64,000 nucleotides of DNA. Source: Sympetrum striolatum. Taxonomy: Eukaryota; Arthropoda; Insecta; Odonata; Libellulidae. A program made the translations under genes and the position numbers. This document shows, piece after piece, positions 11,607 to 23,099 of this stretch; the first letter of the stretch is position 1, and every line of letters starts with the position of its first letter. The stretch lies in NCBI GenBank assembly GCA_947579665.1, contig OX388345.1, forward strand, positions 74,639,454-74,703,453, written 5' to 3'. Below the pieces are notes generated by a model, which saw nothing but the letters and a program-made list of their open reading frames with translations, was not told the origin of the DNA and made no database searches.

Positions 11607-14600
11607 GACGTAAGCATCCTTATCTCGCTAAGTTTAGGCGCCTGTTGTTCTAGCGCTTTGCGACACCTTCCTCGGTTTGTTTACATTAGGTTTCTGCTGG
11701 GGTTTCTAACATTTTCAGCCTATCTCAACTTGTGGGAACTGCACAGTCCATTTGGCGCGTAGGAGTTTGTCCACAATCTTTTGAATTGCCCGGAGGGTTA
11801 CTCATAGGTTTGTTTTCATTGCTCCTTACGTGACCTATCGTTGGAGTCGTGACTTCATCTGTAGTTTGTTTATTTTGCTAAATTGCCAATTACTCAGCGT
11901 GGTTCTGGGTTTTGTTTATTCCTACGGGAACGCATAGTTTCTTCGATGGAAATTTCCTTAACGGGATTTTTGATAAGAAAGTTCCTGCTATGGAAAGTCA
12001 TACATCTTGGTCGAGTACGTACAAAATACTCATATGTCATATCGTATTAAATTTAGTGGATTACAGAAGGGGTGTCCAACCTGCAGACCACTGAGTGTAT
12101 GCGGTTCATTCAGCGTTTTACAGTTCTTCAAGCACACATTCTCTCTCTAAACTATCCTGGAATTTCTTATCGGAAAGTTAGAATATTTTGTTGAAAGACC
12201 ACCATAAAAAGTGAAACACGATATTAGCTTGAAATATCTTTTCAATTAAATAAACTTTAAATTTTATATGAATTATTGATGTTTTAAAATACAGCGAAGT
12301 ACATTGTTTGCTGCTCGCGATCTGTTTGTAAAAACTAATGCGGTTGCATCATAAAATTTCGTTAACTTTAACATGAAAAGGTAATTTGACTTTTCCTAAT
12401 CAAATTATCTGCCGAACAATAAAGAATGAATCAGAAAATATTTCTATTTTAAATGAGTGAGTTGAAATTAATCAGGCATTAATCCCAAAGCTGGTAGAGC
12501 ATTTCGAGTCTTTATTAGATTGATACGATGTAGTGTGGTAATAATTTGAAGAAGTTGTTTTAACAATGAACTACTTGATTGACTGGTCTGGTTGTCGCCG
12601 TTAGTTTAATTATCGCCGTTAAGTGTTTTTTAAATTTTATTTAATTGTCGTAGTTGCGATTTCAATTGATTAAATGGCAACTCAGCTTCTTACGGTACAT
12701 TATATCCTTGCTACTCTATAATTCACTCTTTAAAATTTATAAATTTGAGCGTGTTGTTAGATTTGATTTAAATTGATGTTTGTTTTTTATACTCTACTGT
12801 AATATGATTTATATCAGTAATTAGTTATTTGTAAACTCGATGACTTCGATCACTGTTTATGAAGTATCTAGGTCAGGAGATCGACCTGTTGGTCAGACCT
12901 TGTATGTACGGCTACTTGTTTTATGGGAATCCGTTTCTCGCAGCTTATCATCAGTAAATCTGTGTTGCAACGGACGTAAAATATTCAATTTCGGGACGAC
13001 ATTGCCCGTTTAATAAGACGCAGAAGGCGCGCCCCTGCGGAGGAGTCCAAACTGTTCGGAGATCTTTTTTCTAGTCGCAGATGCAGGAGGTTATTTCATA
13101 GCTACCCCTTCAGAATCTTTCTCCGGCAAATGTATGCATCGCCCGGAATCGATACGACGCCTGCACGCCGTTCCTTTCTCTCCCGCGTCGAAAGTTGACT
13201 GTCCCGAACCTCTTCTGTGCACTATATGTGCCACAGTGGGCACGTGGAAATCGTTCGCCCAAAATCACTCTTCGAGTAGTGGGAGACGTTTGCCACATTG
13301 TATGCACCCGGAGAACTTCGTTTTTGGCCTACCTCAAATCTTGTTTCTAAGGTGATTTTATGGGTGTTTTATGCAATGTCAGTCCTATATTGCGCATCTA
13401 TAATTAGTTTCCATCGTAATATACATGTATATGCATTTCTCATTTCACTTTCTAATGTACTGTGTATGTATTTCTCGTTTCGCAATCACGGTAATGATTT
13501 AATGCACCCCTGGAAGTTATATGGCCGGCAACGCGCGTTTAAAATGCTTGCTGTACCTCAAATTTACTCTGTAAAATTAGAAATTTATAATAAATAGCGA
13601 TTGATATGTATAAGTTGAAAGAGTAGCTTTAAATATTTTAAGAAATTAGACTCTTTTCTGGAATGAAAAATAAAATTGATCATTATGATAAAATTAATTA
13701 ATTTTTATCCTGGAAATGAACTTCCGCTCAGTCAAGCCTGAAAGTATTGAGTATAAATCGATCATTACCTAGAATTTTTATTTTCGATAATGTTTTATTA
13801 CTAAATATATAAATCGTAGTATGATCCATTTTCTGTCGACGGGATACCATTATTGTAAAAATTTGTGATTTTTTCTTATCTAGAAATAGTGAAGGAAATA
13901 TTCGATCCAGCTATAGGTTATAGGTGTTGTCTGATTGTGGGGGTTACAAGATATTTTGTCGTCTTTGTCATTATGACCATTGTGTATATTTTCTTTATCC
14001 AGAGGGCTCCTATAATTACGTCTATCCTCAGCTCTCCAAGATTCCCTGCTCTTCCTCGCTCTTGAAGTTTTTGTTTACTTTTCGTCTCATACTCTTTTGC
14101 TGAAATATTTCACTATCCGTTGTTGGTTTATTCTATCTATGATCTTGAAGGAGTACTTTGTCTCAGTTAAGTTACTTTTGTAAACGTATCTTTCTCTTTA
14201 GTTGAATCCCCACCTCCTGTCTACGCTATACAATCCGCCATGTTCATTTCTCATCTTATCAGTCCACTTAACTCTGTAAATTTTTCTAAGAAATATCAAT
14301 CTATATATAAGCTTATCCAATCTATGTTATTTTATATCACCCATCCCTACTCTTGTACCTTGTATCTACGATACTTTGTATCAAAGCCTTCATAAAGCTC
14401 AAAGCCAGAAGGTTCTTTTCTTAAAATAAATTTCCGTTTTCTTTGATGCTTGCTCATCTCTTGGCTTGGTGTATCCCACTTATAGCAAGTTGCTACGAAT
14501 CTTCTTTGTATGTATTTGTACAGCTATTTCATCGCATTGAATAAATGTTGCATATTATTGAGGGCAAGTTGTTCAAAATTAAAGTCGTAGCAAATTGTAT

Positions 14601-15029
14601 GCATTATATAGTTTTTCTATGAGGATTGATTATTTTTAATTTTTCCTTGCTCAATGGAAAATTCAGCTTGTTTCTTGCTCTTTCATCTCCTTCAATCAAT
14701 TCAGGAATTGTCTTTAGGTCTATTCTTACGGGTGGAATTTTTGCATCTAAATATTTTCATTTTTATAAACGTTTAAATTTATCATCATTTGCTTTGAATC
14801 CATCGTTCTCGCTTCAATTTATGAGAATTTTATTGGATGTGATTCTTGAGCCAAGGTAGTAGCGAGGCCTCGGAAATAAATGGAGTTATACGTAGCCTGA
14901 AACGAAAGGGAAGCAGCGATTTATACGGGAAATTCGGCGATTTTCTTCTATTTGTATCATTTCCGAATATTTCGTTTTCCGAAAATACAGTTCAATGGCG
15001 GCTCCTCTTCTTGTTTGCACCAACGCATG
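11607..15029. other. Noncoding stretch, no gene recognised
   Basis: No gene, RNA or clear mobile element. A CG-richer patch (13010-13330) holds overlapping open frames on both strands of under 75 codons. A 14-bp palindrome (atatacatgtatat, 13419-13432) is present. Two imprecise 24-bp direct repeats (13428 and 13464) lie beside it. Confidence 0.45.
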
Positions 15030-15041
15030 CGAAAACCAATA

Positions 15042-15372
15042 GTTCCGTGACAACTCAGAGCGCGACAATTTAGAGTGGGACAACTCATCGGACCCGACAA
15101 CTGAACGGGCGATAGCTCATCGCGCTATTTATATGTTACTAAATGTATTATTAATTACTCATTAACTATTTTAATCGGTTGGTAAAAAGACTACCGCTCA
15201 ATTGTTTTAATTGAGCGGTAAATTGTTGTCAATTTTTGTAATTGTTAAAAATATGATATTATTTCAATTGTCGTAACGATCTATTGTTCGCATAATGAGC
15301 TGTCGTCCTGTCAGTTGTCACGCGATGAGTTTTCTTGCCTGATGAGTTGTTGCACTCAGAGTTGTCGGGTTA
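15042..15372. mobile_element. Foldback/MITE-like element with repeat-built arms
   Basis: Two long inverted arms (about 15047-15125 and 15290-15370) flank an AT-rich centre. Each arm is itself about five copies of a 15-17-bp unit containing gacaactcat or close variants. The centre holds a perfect 12-bp hairpin (15192-15203 with 15209-15220, 5-nt loop). The element is bracketed by near-identical 12-bp direct repeats (cgaaaaccaata at 15030-15041, cgaaagccaata at 15373-15384), which may be a target-site duplication. No transposase is encoded, so it would be non-autonomous. Inverted arms made of tandem repeats are known from Foldback/Galileo-type elements; membership in that group is inference. 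Confidence 0.75.
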
Positions 15373-15410
15373 CGAAAGCCAATACCGAAGTCTTAATACT
15401 CCCAGAGAAG

Positions 15411-15497
15411 CTCATTAGCAATAAATAAAATCCCGCTAGCTGATTAGCAATAAATAAAATCCCGCTAGCTGATTAGCAATAAATAAAATCCCGCCAG
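15411..15497. repeat. 29-bp tandem repeat, 3 copies
   Basis: Three consecutive 29-bp units (15411-15439, 15440-15468, 15469-15497), each containing agcaataaataaaatcccg, differ at only two positions. Such low divergence implies recent expansion. The array starts 27 bp beyond the foldback element. Confidence 0.95.
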
Positions 15498-15592
15498 TTC
15501 CTCATTTATGCAAAGCTCTATTTTCCCTCGTATATCTTTTGTGCCATTCGGGTTAGACGCTCAACTGTCGGGCGGATTTGATTCCGTCGACA

Positions 15593-15835
15593 ATGGTAAC
15601 CAAGGTAACGCATCGGGAAATAGAGCTTCAAAGGCTCGGTATCATGCTGAATTCCAAGAAACTCGATCGATTAATCCAATTTCGCGATAAAATTTTGGAA
15701 TCGCCGGCCTACGCAATAAAGCCGTATGCAGACGACGACCGGTTTTTTTTTCGTCGAAGTTTCCTCGCTAAAATTGGGCAAATGAGTACTCTCGATGTTT
15801 CCAAGCACTTGATGCGGAAAGGGTGGTCCCCTTAA
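15593..15835 (+). CDS. Candidate 80-residue ORF, unknown
   Basis: An open frame begins at ATG 15593 in good context (A at -3, G at +4) and ends at TAA 15833-15835. The product is hydrophilic and charged, including VTKVTHREIELQRLG, KKLDRLIQFRDKI and KPYADDDRFFFRRSF. A homopolymeric T run (15743-15751) lies inside it and would be frameshift-prone. The same stretch is also open in a second frame (15508-15690), so coding is not proven. No family is recognised. A TATAAAG motif (near 15990) lies downstream, unrelated to this frame. Confidence 0.25.
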   Translation: MVTKVTHREIELQRLGIMLNSKKLDRLIQFRDKILESPAYAIKPYADDDRFFFRRSFLAKIGQMSTLDVSKHLMRKGWSP

Positions 15836-16518
15836 TTGATTCCGCGATTTCGAATCACCATCGCTCTGCTTAGTCGGAGAATCTGTCTGTTTGTGGAGTC
15901 GTGAGGAGCGTTGCTTTGAAACGGTAGAAAATTGCGTTGCTTAGATACGACGGAAAATTAGGTCGAATCGACGGAGGTGCTCTCCTCTATAAAGTGCCCA
16001 TTTAATGGATGTACGAGCTCGTAACTAGCGGTATATCTTCTTTCTCGTTATATTATTTGCAAATATCCTCTTTGGTTGTATTTAAGTTTCCGGTTCTCTT
16101 AGGAATCGCAGGATGTAGGAATATTTACATCGCTTTCATTAAGTTTCTTTTATTTTTTTAAATTTTTATATCTTTTAGTAATTTATTTAAATTAAGCAAT
16201 GCAATGGCCCTTAATTAAATTCAAATTGATGTAATCGTAGAATAAGCAATGAAATGTCCGTACAATACTATTATTTTTATTAAGTTGTTTTATGATTATT
16301 AGAAAAGTATTATTAAAGAGTATTATTGAAAGTCATTAATAAAATGTATTACTAAGAGTATTATTTATTCCTAATTGTGCTTATCGGAAAGTTTATTTTC
16401 GTTCATCTTCGAAATAGTTTTTTGCTCATAAGGATCGAAACAGTAGTTGTGAATTAGTCACAAACAATATTCAATTTAAATTCTATCATATTCGGCCGAA
16501 CTTCGTGGAAGGACATTC
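15836..16518. other. Noncoding, no gene recognised
   Basis: AT-rich with a ctataaagtg TATA-like word near 15988. Nothing else is recognisable. Confidence 0.45.
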
Positions 16519-16594
16519 TGAAGTTATAGAAAATAATAACACTGTATAGTATTTCTAGTGGAAGTTTACAGTGTTATTATTTTCTATTACTTCA
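16519..16594. ncRNA. 76-nt near-perfect hairpin (pre-miRNA-like or tiny MITE)
   Basis: Arms 16519-16546 and 16567-16594 pair over 28 bp with one mismatch, closing a 20-nt loop (16547-16566). The stem length and total size fit a microRNA precursor, but near-perfect long stems are also typical of MITE cores. Partial complementarity continues a few bases beyond both arms (ggacattc / atgttc), which leans towards an element remnant. Transcript strand cannot be set. Confidence 0.4.
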
Positions 16595-16679
16595 ATGTTC
16601 AATTTGATTCGCCAAAATGCCGAATTCCGTAAAAAAAATGTTTTACCATATTTTCTTGTTTGCATTCTAACTCACACCG

Positions 16680-16908
16680 CTTTCTCGAGGAAAATGGTGA
16701 GCGAGCGAGAGATGGCAGGGTGGAAAGAGTACTAATTGTAATAATTAAGCGTCGACAGAGGAAATGGGTGGGCCAGGAATTGATAGGAGAAGGGATGTTA
16801 GAGAAAGTAATTGAGGGTAGAATACATTGGGGAAAAAGTAAGATAACAAAGTGCAGGTTAGGTTACGCAGAAATTAAAGAAATTGCCAGTAGATTTACTG
16901 AAGATTAG
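16680..16908 (+). mobile_element. LINE fossil: reverse transcriptase C-terminal tail
   Basis: The plus-strand frame ending at TAG 16906-16908 encodes the tail of the same LINE family as the 3.3-kb copy: IIKRRQRKWVGQELIGEGML, then EKVIEGRIHWGKSK, then AEIKEIASRF. RRQRKW.GH...GEG and VIEGR..GKR are the usual C-terminal words of these elements. Only about 230 bp remain, so it is 5'-truncated; it lacks catalytic residues. It shares the exact word gcgtcgacagaggaaatggg with the minus-strand copy at 3.4 kb. Confidence 0.85.
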
Positions 16909-17099
16909 AGCTCTTATGTACGTACACATAATATTTGTAATAATTATAGGCACGTTCATAATAGGGTTTGACAATCCTTGTGCAGATGCAGCAAATAGTC
17001 ATAACAGCTTGCTATAAAAGAATTTCTTTAATTGGAAAATTATTTAAACTGAATTTTACCTATTCCAGAGTTGCCATGTTACGTCTTACTTTGAGTTAA

Positions 17100-17188
17100 G
17101 GGGCCGTACACAAACTACGTAACGCAATTTCGGGGGGGGGGGTCGAAAATTGGAGAACTTTTCGTTACGTAATTTGTGTACGACCTCT
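17100..17188. mobile_element. 89-bp inverted-repeat element, copy 1 (MITE-like)
   Basis: The ends ggggccgtacacaaactacg and cgtaatttgtgtacgacctc are reverse complements over about 25 bp with three mismatches. The middle carries a run of 11 Gs (17132-17142). A longer relative sits at 50.2 kb. The end sequence resembles short inverted-repeat elements I know to be widespread in insect genomes, but I cannot assign a superfamily. No target-site duplication is certain. Confidence 0.8.
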
Positions 17189-18130
17189 AAGTAATTATTT
17201 AATTTTACTACGTAATTATACTCTGATAGTTTCACTTAATAAGTTAAGTTTGCTATATTTTTATTAGCCATCTTTATGATTTTGATGGGTTAGAAAGATA
17301 CAGAATCACGTCAGCTAATTATTAACATTAATTAATGTTATTATTTATTTCAGAAAATGTTATCTAAATGAGTTCTTTGCTGTAGTGAGATACTACTCTA
17401 ACGCCGCACTCCCTGTGCGTGGCGTTGATCTAGGTGGTGGCAACCTGCTGTTTGCCAAATTAGGCGGCGGTACTTTGATTTAGAACGAGAGTTTCCATTA
17501 ATCATTGACCAATTTTCACTCGCACAGGTTTTGCGGAAAGGAAATCGTGTCACATGGACTTTGCGCGGACAAGATCGTCCCTGGCATTTCAGTTGTCGCT
17601 TTCTTGCGAAACCATCTCCACAAACTGAGAATCCCTTTTTATTTTCCGTGGGATTTCAGCTCCTCTGATTCCTCCACATGACCCTTTGCGTCTCAACTTT
17701 TCAACAATTCGCTCTCATTATGCCTTCTATTTCGATCCCCATAATTTGTTTACGTACCGCTCCGCCCTGTTCATCGTCATCCTTCTGGGGACATCCGAGA
17801 TATATTTAGACTCTTGATTGGTATCCTGAACGTTGCAGTCGCCTTTTATCCCATTTTTATTTGCCGTCGATATTGTTGTGATTCGACGATATTCCTGTTA
17901 TAAAAGCCGAGATGTCATATCCCGTCGTATTGGATGCTTTGCATTTTTTAACATTCCTTAGCCACTATATCTCGAAGACTAAAATATTCTTTATTTTTAT
18001 TTTCGTTCTGACTTGAGTAAAGTGCGTATTTTATTAATTCTCTATTAATGTATTATTAACTCGTTTCTAAGTCATGATCGTTCCAGTTACCATATCTTGA
18101 TGGTTATTTTTCATTTATCTTTCGATACAA
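17189..18130. other. Noncoding, no gene recognised
   Basis: No gene or repeat family is recognised. The part near 17390-17660 is somewhat GC-richer but lacks an open frame with splice borders. Confidence 0.45.
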
Positions 18131-18134
18131 GAAA

Positions 18135-18400
18135 CACAAGATTTATCTAATTTTGCCGCAATCTTATTCATGGATGTGGTGATAAAAAAGCTTCTAAGAT
18201 TTGAGTGTTGCTGAACAATGCCACTGATTAAGGTTTCTCCTGGGATTCTGAGGAATGTCTTACTCGTATAGTCATTGTGCTACACTCAAGTGTACTTGTT
18301 CTGCGTAAAGCATTCTGGCTTTTGAGAGAAACAGCGACTAACTACTTCATTTCTCATCTTACCTAATAAGCCTTATTCTCCTCTACTCACTCTTGATAGC
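18135..18400. repeat. Dispersed repeat, copy 1 (relative at 62 kb)
   Basis: Collinear blocks match 61.99-62.22 kb on the same strand: catgga..gtggtgataaa, then ctgattaaggtttctcct, then cgtatagtcattgtgctaca, then ttctgcgtaaagcattctgg, then aactacttcatttctcat. Divergence is considerable. It encodes nothing recognisable and lacks Pol III boxes, so it is an unclassified interspersed repeat. Confidence 0.7.
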
Positions 18401-20379
18401 AATTAGTGATGTTCCAACTAACCTTCGGATGAATAGTTTACAGACAAGTCATGTTTATGGCTGTGATGAAATGGATATTAGTTACTATGGAAGTTCATTT
18501 AAAAATATCTATAATTTATTCTTACCGTCTTTATCCTGTTCTGTATACCTGTATGTTTTCGCTATTTCAGCGTAGATTTGTATTCCTCAAAAGTTATTTT
18601 TTCCGTTTAATTGTTAATTTTTTATATTTTTGCTAACATTTCAAAATCAGTATCTATCTTGCTATCCTTTGAGCGGGATTCGGCCTCGTTTACTTCATTC
18701 TGATGACGTTTTGAGTTGGTAAAACTTTCCTCTCAGTTAAAACTAAAATGCTATCATGTGAAATTATGAAGATCATTGAATTTAATTTAATTTCCCTGCT
18801 GTTATTTCCATATTTATTTAAGCGTGCTCCTAAATATTCCTTCTTAACCTTTAGTTTTAGCTCCCTTAATGACATTGATTTTATTGACTTATTCTATAAT
18901 TTATTGCAGTTTGTGTGTCATCATCTAGCAGACAGTATCTTAAAATACAAGAACAACAAATATTAATTTTAATTATGAGATTCCATAAGGTTAAGCCTGA
19001 ACTTGTCGAGTTCATCCGCAAAAACATTCCACACTCAACACAATTATTTACACTAGAAAGTGTCCTTCAGGTTAACATTAATAAGATTAATGTGTTCACA
19101 AAAAATAAATAATACAATACATATGTATGATGTTACGTTGCTAGCAGTTCCTGGGAATCATATTTATTTATTTATGGTTTTATTTTTATCCTTTTAAGAG
19201 GCAGTCCCATTGTATTCGCTCTCCTTAATGCGCAATCCAAATTTAGAAAGTATATTTTGATTCGCTATATCCTTTTACTAAATTCTTTTGTTGGTCGAAA
19301 TCGCTTGCCAAGTAGAATTCGCTGGAATTGGTCAATTGTGCGTTGCTCTTTCCGCGTTTACCACAAAGGAATGTTTTTCCGCACTTTCGAGGAAATACGC
19401 GACGGCACGATAGATGTTTTAAAAATTGACCTAAAAAGTGGACCATGTTTGAAATGCATACTCTTGTATTGAAAAATTTATTCATAGCCAATAGAGACCT
19501 ACTACTAACTTTGATTTCTTCAGAAGCTCGCTCACTCTGCATTGTTTGCCTTTCATGTTACATTTGTTCTTTTTTCGAATTTAGGCCCACGTTCTCTATT
19601 TGAAATTAATTTTTGTTACTCTTTTATAGTGCTTTTATGTAGCATTTCTTTCTGATGCAGTTATTACTCAATATGATTATTGTTATCAGTGGGAAAAAGG
19701 TTTCTGATTTGGAAATATTTTTTCTAAGTCTATCTCGCATACATATTGAAGGTCATTGGAGACAATTTTACATTGCAGGATTCGTATCAGAAATAATCCG
19801 AAGCTCGACGCGTGTATTTTTCTCCTTCATACGCAAATTGCCGCTTCGAAACGCCCGGCGAAGGTGCATGTATGTACAATTCAGTAGCTCGTGCAAGCCT
19901 TCATTATTCCGTGCCTTTTTCGAGAAAAACTAATCGATTCGTCCTTGCATTTATCTCTTACTATAGGTACGGTAGGAAGCTAAGTATAACTCCGTAGAAA
20001 AAATTTAAGAGTTACGAATCAATCCCGACCTTCTCGATTTTCTTCTTCGTCTTCATTATCATGCCGTGGGAAGGTTATCCAATCCTTGTTTTTCTTCGGC
20101 TTGCCTCTTCGCGAATCTGGGTTGTATAATTAATTCGAGAGGTGAACTCGGGTTCGTCCGAATTTCGAATTTTATTTCCTAAAAGAAGCTAGCGGTAAAT
20201 CTTGGTTGGATCCATTTTATCATTAAAATTGACGAGAAAAATTCTACGGTAAGCTGCTGTGGCTACTGTATCCTCTATTTCAGAATGTGATTGCATTAAT
20301 TCGATTAAGTAGCCCCACTTCCACGGCTCTCATTAGTTGATCACAAAAATCGTCACTTAATCGTTCATCTTGTTATTCA
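18401..20379. other. Noncoding stretch, no gene recognised
   Basis: AT-rich, short overlapping open frames only; the longest (19243-19542, minus) is cysteine- and serine-rich without motif. No RNA gene is seen. Confidence 0.5.
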
Positions 20380-20940
20380 GGTCATCCATGTAAATCATGG
20401 GTCAAGGACCAAGAACGCTACCTTGGGTAACACCTGTATACTCTTGAACTTTACTCGGTCCATAAGGGGATCATCGAGATCCAAGCCTCCATCTTTTCTC
20501 CACTCTTTTTTGCAATTAAATGGCTTTTGCATTAAAGCAGTGCATTTTCTGGGATTCGCCATAGTCCTTGGCCCTTACAAATCGTGACAATTTATGGCTC
20601 CTCGAATTAATTCGGCCATGCGAATAATTAGCGCGGCGTTCCTAATTGCTCGTATGTATTCGCTTATTTTACCGTATTATTTTGGAATGGGCTTCCTTCA
20701 TAATGCCAAATTTTCTATCGCCCACGTCAGCTGTCATTCCGGTAGTGGCGTGGGATTTTTTCCTTCAAAAATGTCGTGAGTTTCCTCTTATGGTTTATCT
20801 TAACCTAAAAGTTCCATTAGTGGTTCGGATCAGCTTGTAAAGAGTTATAGTTTGAGATGCCGAGGTTGCGAAGTTGGGTAAGGATACCAACTCTTAAGAG
20901 TTTCTGATTGACGCTGTCATAACTGCGAAGATGAGTCTGT
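20380..20940 (-). mobile_element. LINE fossil: reverse transcriptase core remnants
   Basis: Reading the minus strand, an early RT block (YDSVNQKLLRVGILTQLRN, about 20935-20878) precedes a later one (GVTQGSVLGP then, after a stop, MIYMDDL, about 20452-20393). These correspond to the FD.V.H..LL..L...G and GV.QGS.LGPLLF.IY.DDL blocks of non-LTR reverse transcriptases, in the right order. The gap between them (about 420 bp) is longer than in an intact enzyme, so an insertion or rearrangement is likely. Stops and frameshifts show it is dead. Confidence 0.6.
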
Positions 20941-22059
20941 TCCTTAAAAATTTTTCGGAGTTTTGCGTACCTTTAATTTGCTCAGAAATGTTTAGTGACG
21001 TGGATTTTTGCGTTGTAATTATTTCTTATTTTCCTATCTGTATACTTGACAAATTAAATATTACAATAATACATTACATAATACAACTTATGTGATTTAT
21101 GATCTAAAATCTTCTCAAGATATTACAAAGTTTAAGGAAAATTATGCGCAAGGTTTTTTTTATTACCTTGTCCTTCAATCACGCTCAGGTTTGACTTTTG
21201 CTTAGCATTATTCGACTGGTAACTTTTCAACATTTCTTACATCTAATTTCGTTAGCGTAAGACGTTCATACATACAAATTTTCATTTTAATATATTTTTG
21301 TCGTAAAAATATTACAACAAAGAACATATTTTCTGCTGTTTATGTTATCTGTGAATACCTAATAACATGTCATTATCTTTTATGTTATGATATCTCTTTT
21401 CCTTTCTTTCTTTCAACCTTTCTTACACATTTTGCGGATATTTAACACTCCCCTTCCTTTGAGGGTGTTTTCCTGCTGTGGAAATATTTTTCTGTGATAA
21501 AAAGTATTATAGTTATTTTTGTTTCACAAAACCATTCTTTATTTCCATATTACTTGTAAAAATCTGTATATATTACTGGGTGTATTTGCATTTATGTATA
21601 TTTGTATTAGATAAGAGTTAAATGTAAGATGGGACTTCGTAGTCCCAATTTCGCCCTGTAAAGGTGCATGTAATAAACAGTAGTGTAAAATAGTCTCTAT
21701 CCTGAAGTATCAAAGGCTCATTTTTTAACGACTTTATACGATGTTTACCACTCGAAACTGTTTCTCCTTTCACGGATTCTATGCCTATAAAGTACTCATT
21801 TGCAATCAAATGCAGCAACTGTATCACTCCTCGATTAAGGCGTTTTCTCGGCGAAACCTCCCCGACGTTCCATCCAATTTCGCATTCCCTTCAGCTTTCA
21901 AAGAACAATTTATCCCGCAGCCAATGGGAAGGATTTCAAGGAGAACCGGGGCACCTTCGGAGGAAGGAGTCATACGGGGCGTATGATTCGCTCCCATCCC
22001 ACCTAAAATATCGACATAATGCATAACCGAGTAGTGGATTCAGATCTCATTCGCTCGGC
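20941..22059. other. Mostly noncoding; one repeat tail
   Basis: A hairpin word (aacactccccttcctttgag then ggtgttttcctgctg, 21444-21478) resembles the hairpins of the repeats at 45.1 and 46.6 kb. The rest is AT-rich until GC content rises near 21900. Confidence 0.45.
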
Positions 22060-22461
22060 CTCACTTGTGCACGAACGTCAATTGCATTTCGCAGTTCGTT
22101 GCCGCCAAAACAGTTTCACTCGTCGTCCGCCGCGGGGCGCCGCCGTCGACTCCACTTCCCGCGCCTCCAGCGGCCGTCGGGAGTACTTCCCATGGCGAAA
22201 ACATCGCCTTCGCTCCACATTATTGGAGTCAGTCGGTGCGGGATCTCTGCCCGGTATTTGTATTGTGTTTATCTGCGCGCCTCGTTTCTGCGGTCTCGCG
22301 AGTGAGGGGAATTGTTTTTGTTGTTTTGTCAACGAGTGCGAAAAAAGGAGGAATACCGCGAAAGAAGTGCCGAAGAAACAGGAGAAGGGGCGGCGGGGAA
22401 AGTGACTCGAGGGTGTCACTCTTCGCCTTTCCGCCCCCTTCGAATCTCGTCCGAGGCATTT
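22060..22461 (+). promoter_or_regulatory. CpG-rich promoter / 5' leader candidate
   Basis: GC and CpG density rise sharply above the surrounding DNA, especially 22110-22230 (cgtcgtccgccgcggggcgc and following). An arthropod-type initiator TCAGTC sits at 22229-22234. No TATA box or clear DPE is seen at the expected distance. The block leads directly into the candidate first coding exon at 22462. CpG-rich sequence at 5' ends fits insects with unmethylated promoters. The exact start site is inference. Confidence 0.5.
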
Positions 22462-22496
22462 ATGGGATCTAGCGGCATCATGGATACCATGACGAG
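22462..22496 (+). CDS. Candidate first coding exon with splice donor
   Basis: ATGs at 22462, 22480 and 22489 share one frame that ends at a good splice donor, CGAG|GTGAGC (GT at 22497). The second ATG has the best start context (ATCATGG), giving MDTMTR with the last codon split after two bases; the first would give MGSSGIMDTMTR. Without splicing the frame stops at once, as expected for intronic sequence after a donor. The CpG-rich leader before it supports a 5' gene end. Too few residues are present to identify the protein. The next exon must supply one base to complete the codon. Confidence 0.5.
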
Positions 22497-23099
22497 GTGA
22501 GCTGGCGTAATTTCATCCCAAAAAATCGCGGAAATTCCGCCGGTCCCAAGTGCGCGCCTTGCGGGACTCGTGGAGAAATTTTCCCGGAGAGTGTCTGGGG
22601 GATTCGCGAGGCGATTTCGCGATCGCGGATCTCCTCTGCCACGTGAGCGGTGTCGGGAATGTTTTTTCCCGGTGTCCGTTAGGGGAATTATTTGGGCAGC
22701 GGGAGATCATTCCCCGGTCTCCCAGAACAGTCCTTGCCATTGCTTTTTGGGACAACTGCTTCGGCGTAAGCGAGGTCGTGGTCGTTTCTGCGGTACTTCT
22801 CGCTCCCCTCCGCCCGCTCGTTACTGTGTGAAGGCATCCTTGCTGGCGATGCTATTTCCTTCCCCAAATACCCCTCTGTTTGTGCTAACAGGCGTTTTTT
22901 CTTTCCGTGCACCACGCCTTAGAGGAGTGTCTTCCTGCATCTATACTTCGCTTTTTTCCCGTCTATTATTTTGTTTACCTTCTTACTTCGTGCATATTTT
23001 CCATCACGATTCTCATAGTTATACATTGACACATTTTTAATTTTGTTTTTCTTGTATTTTCTCCTAATTACGCACTCTCAACTGGCATTCATGGATTAC

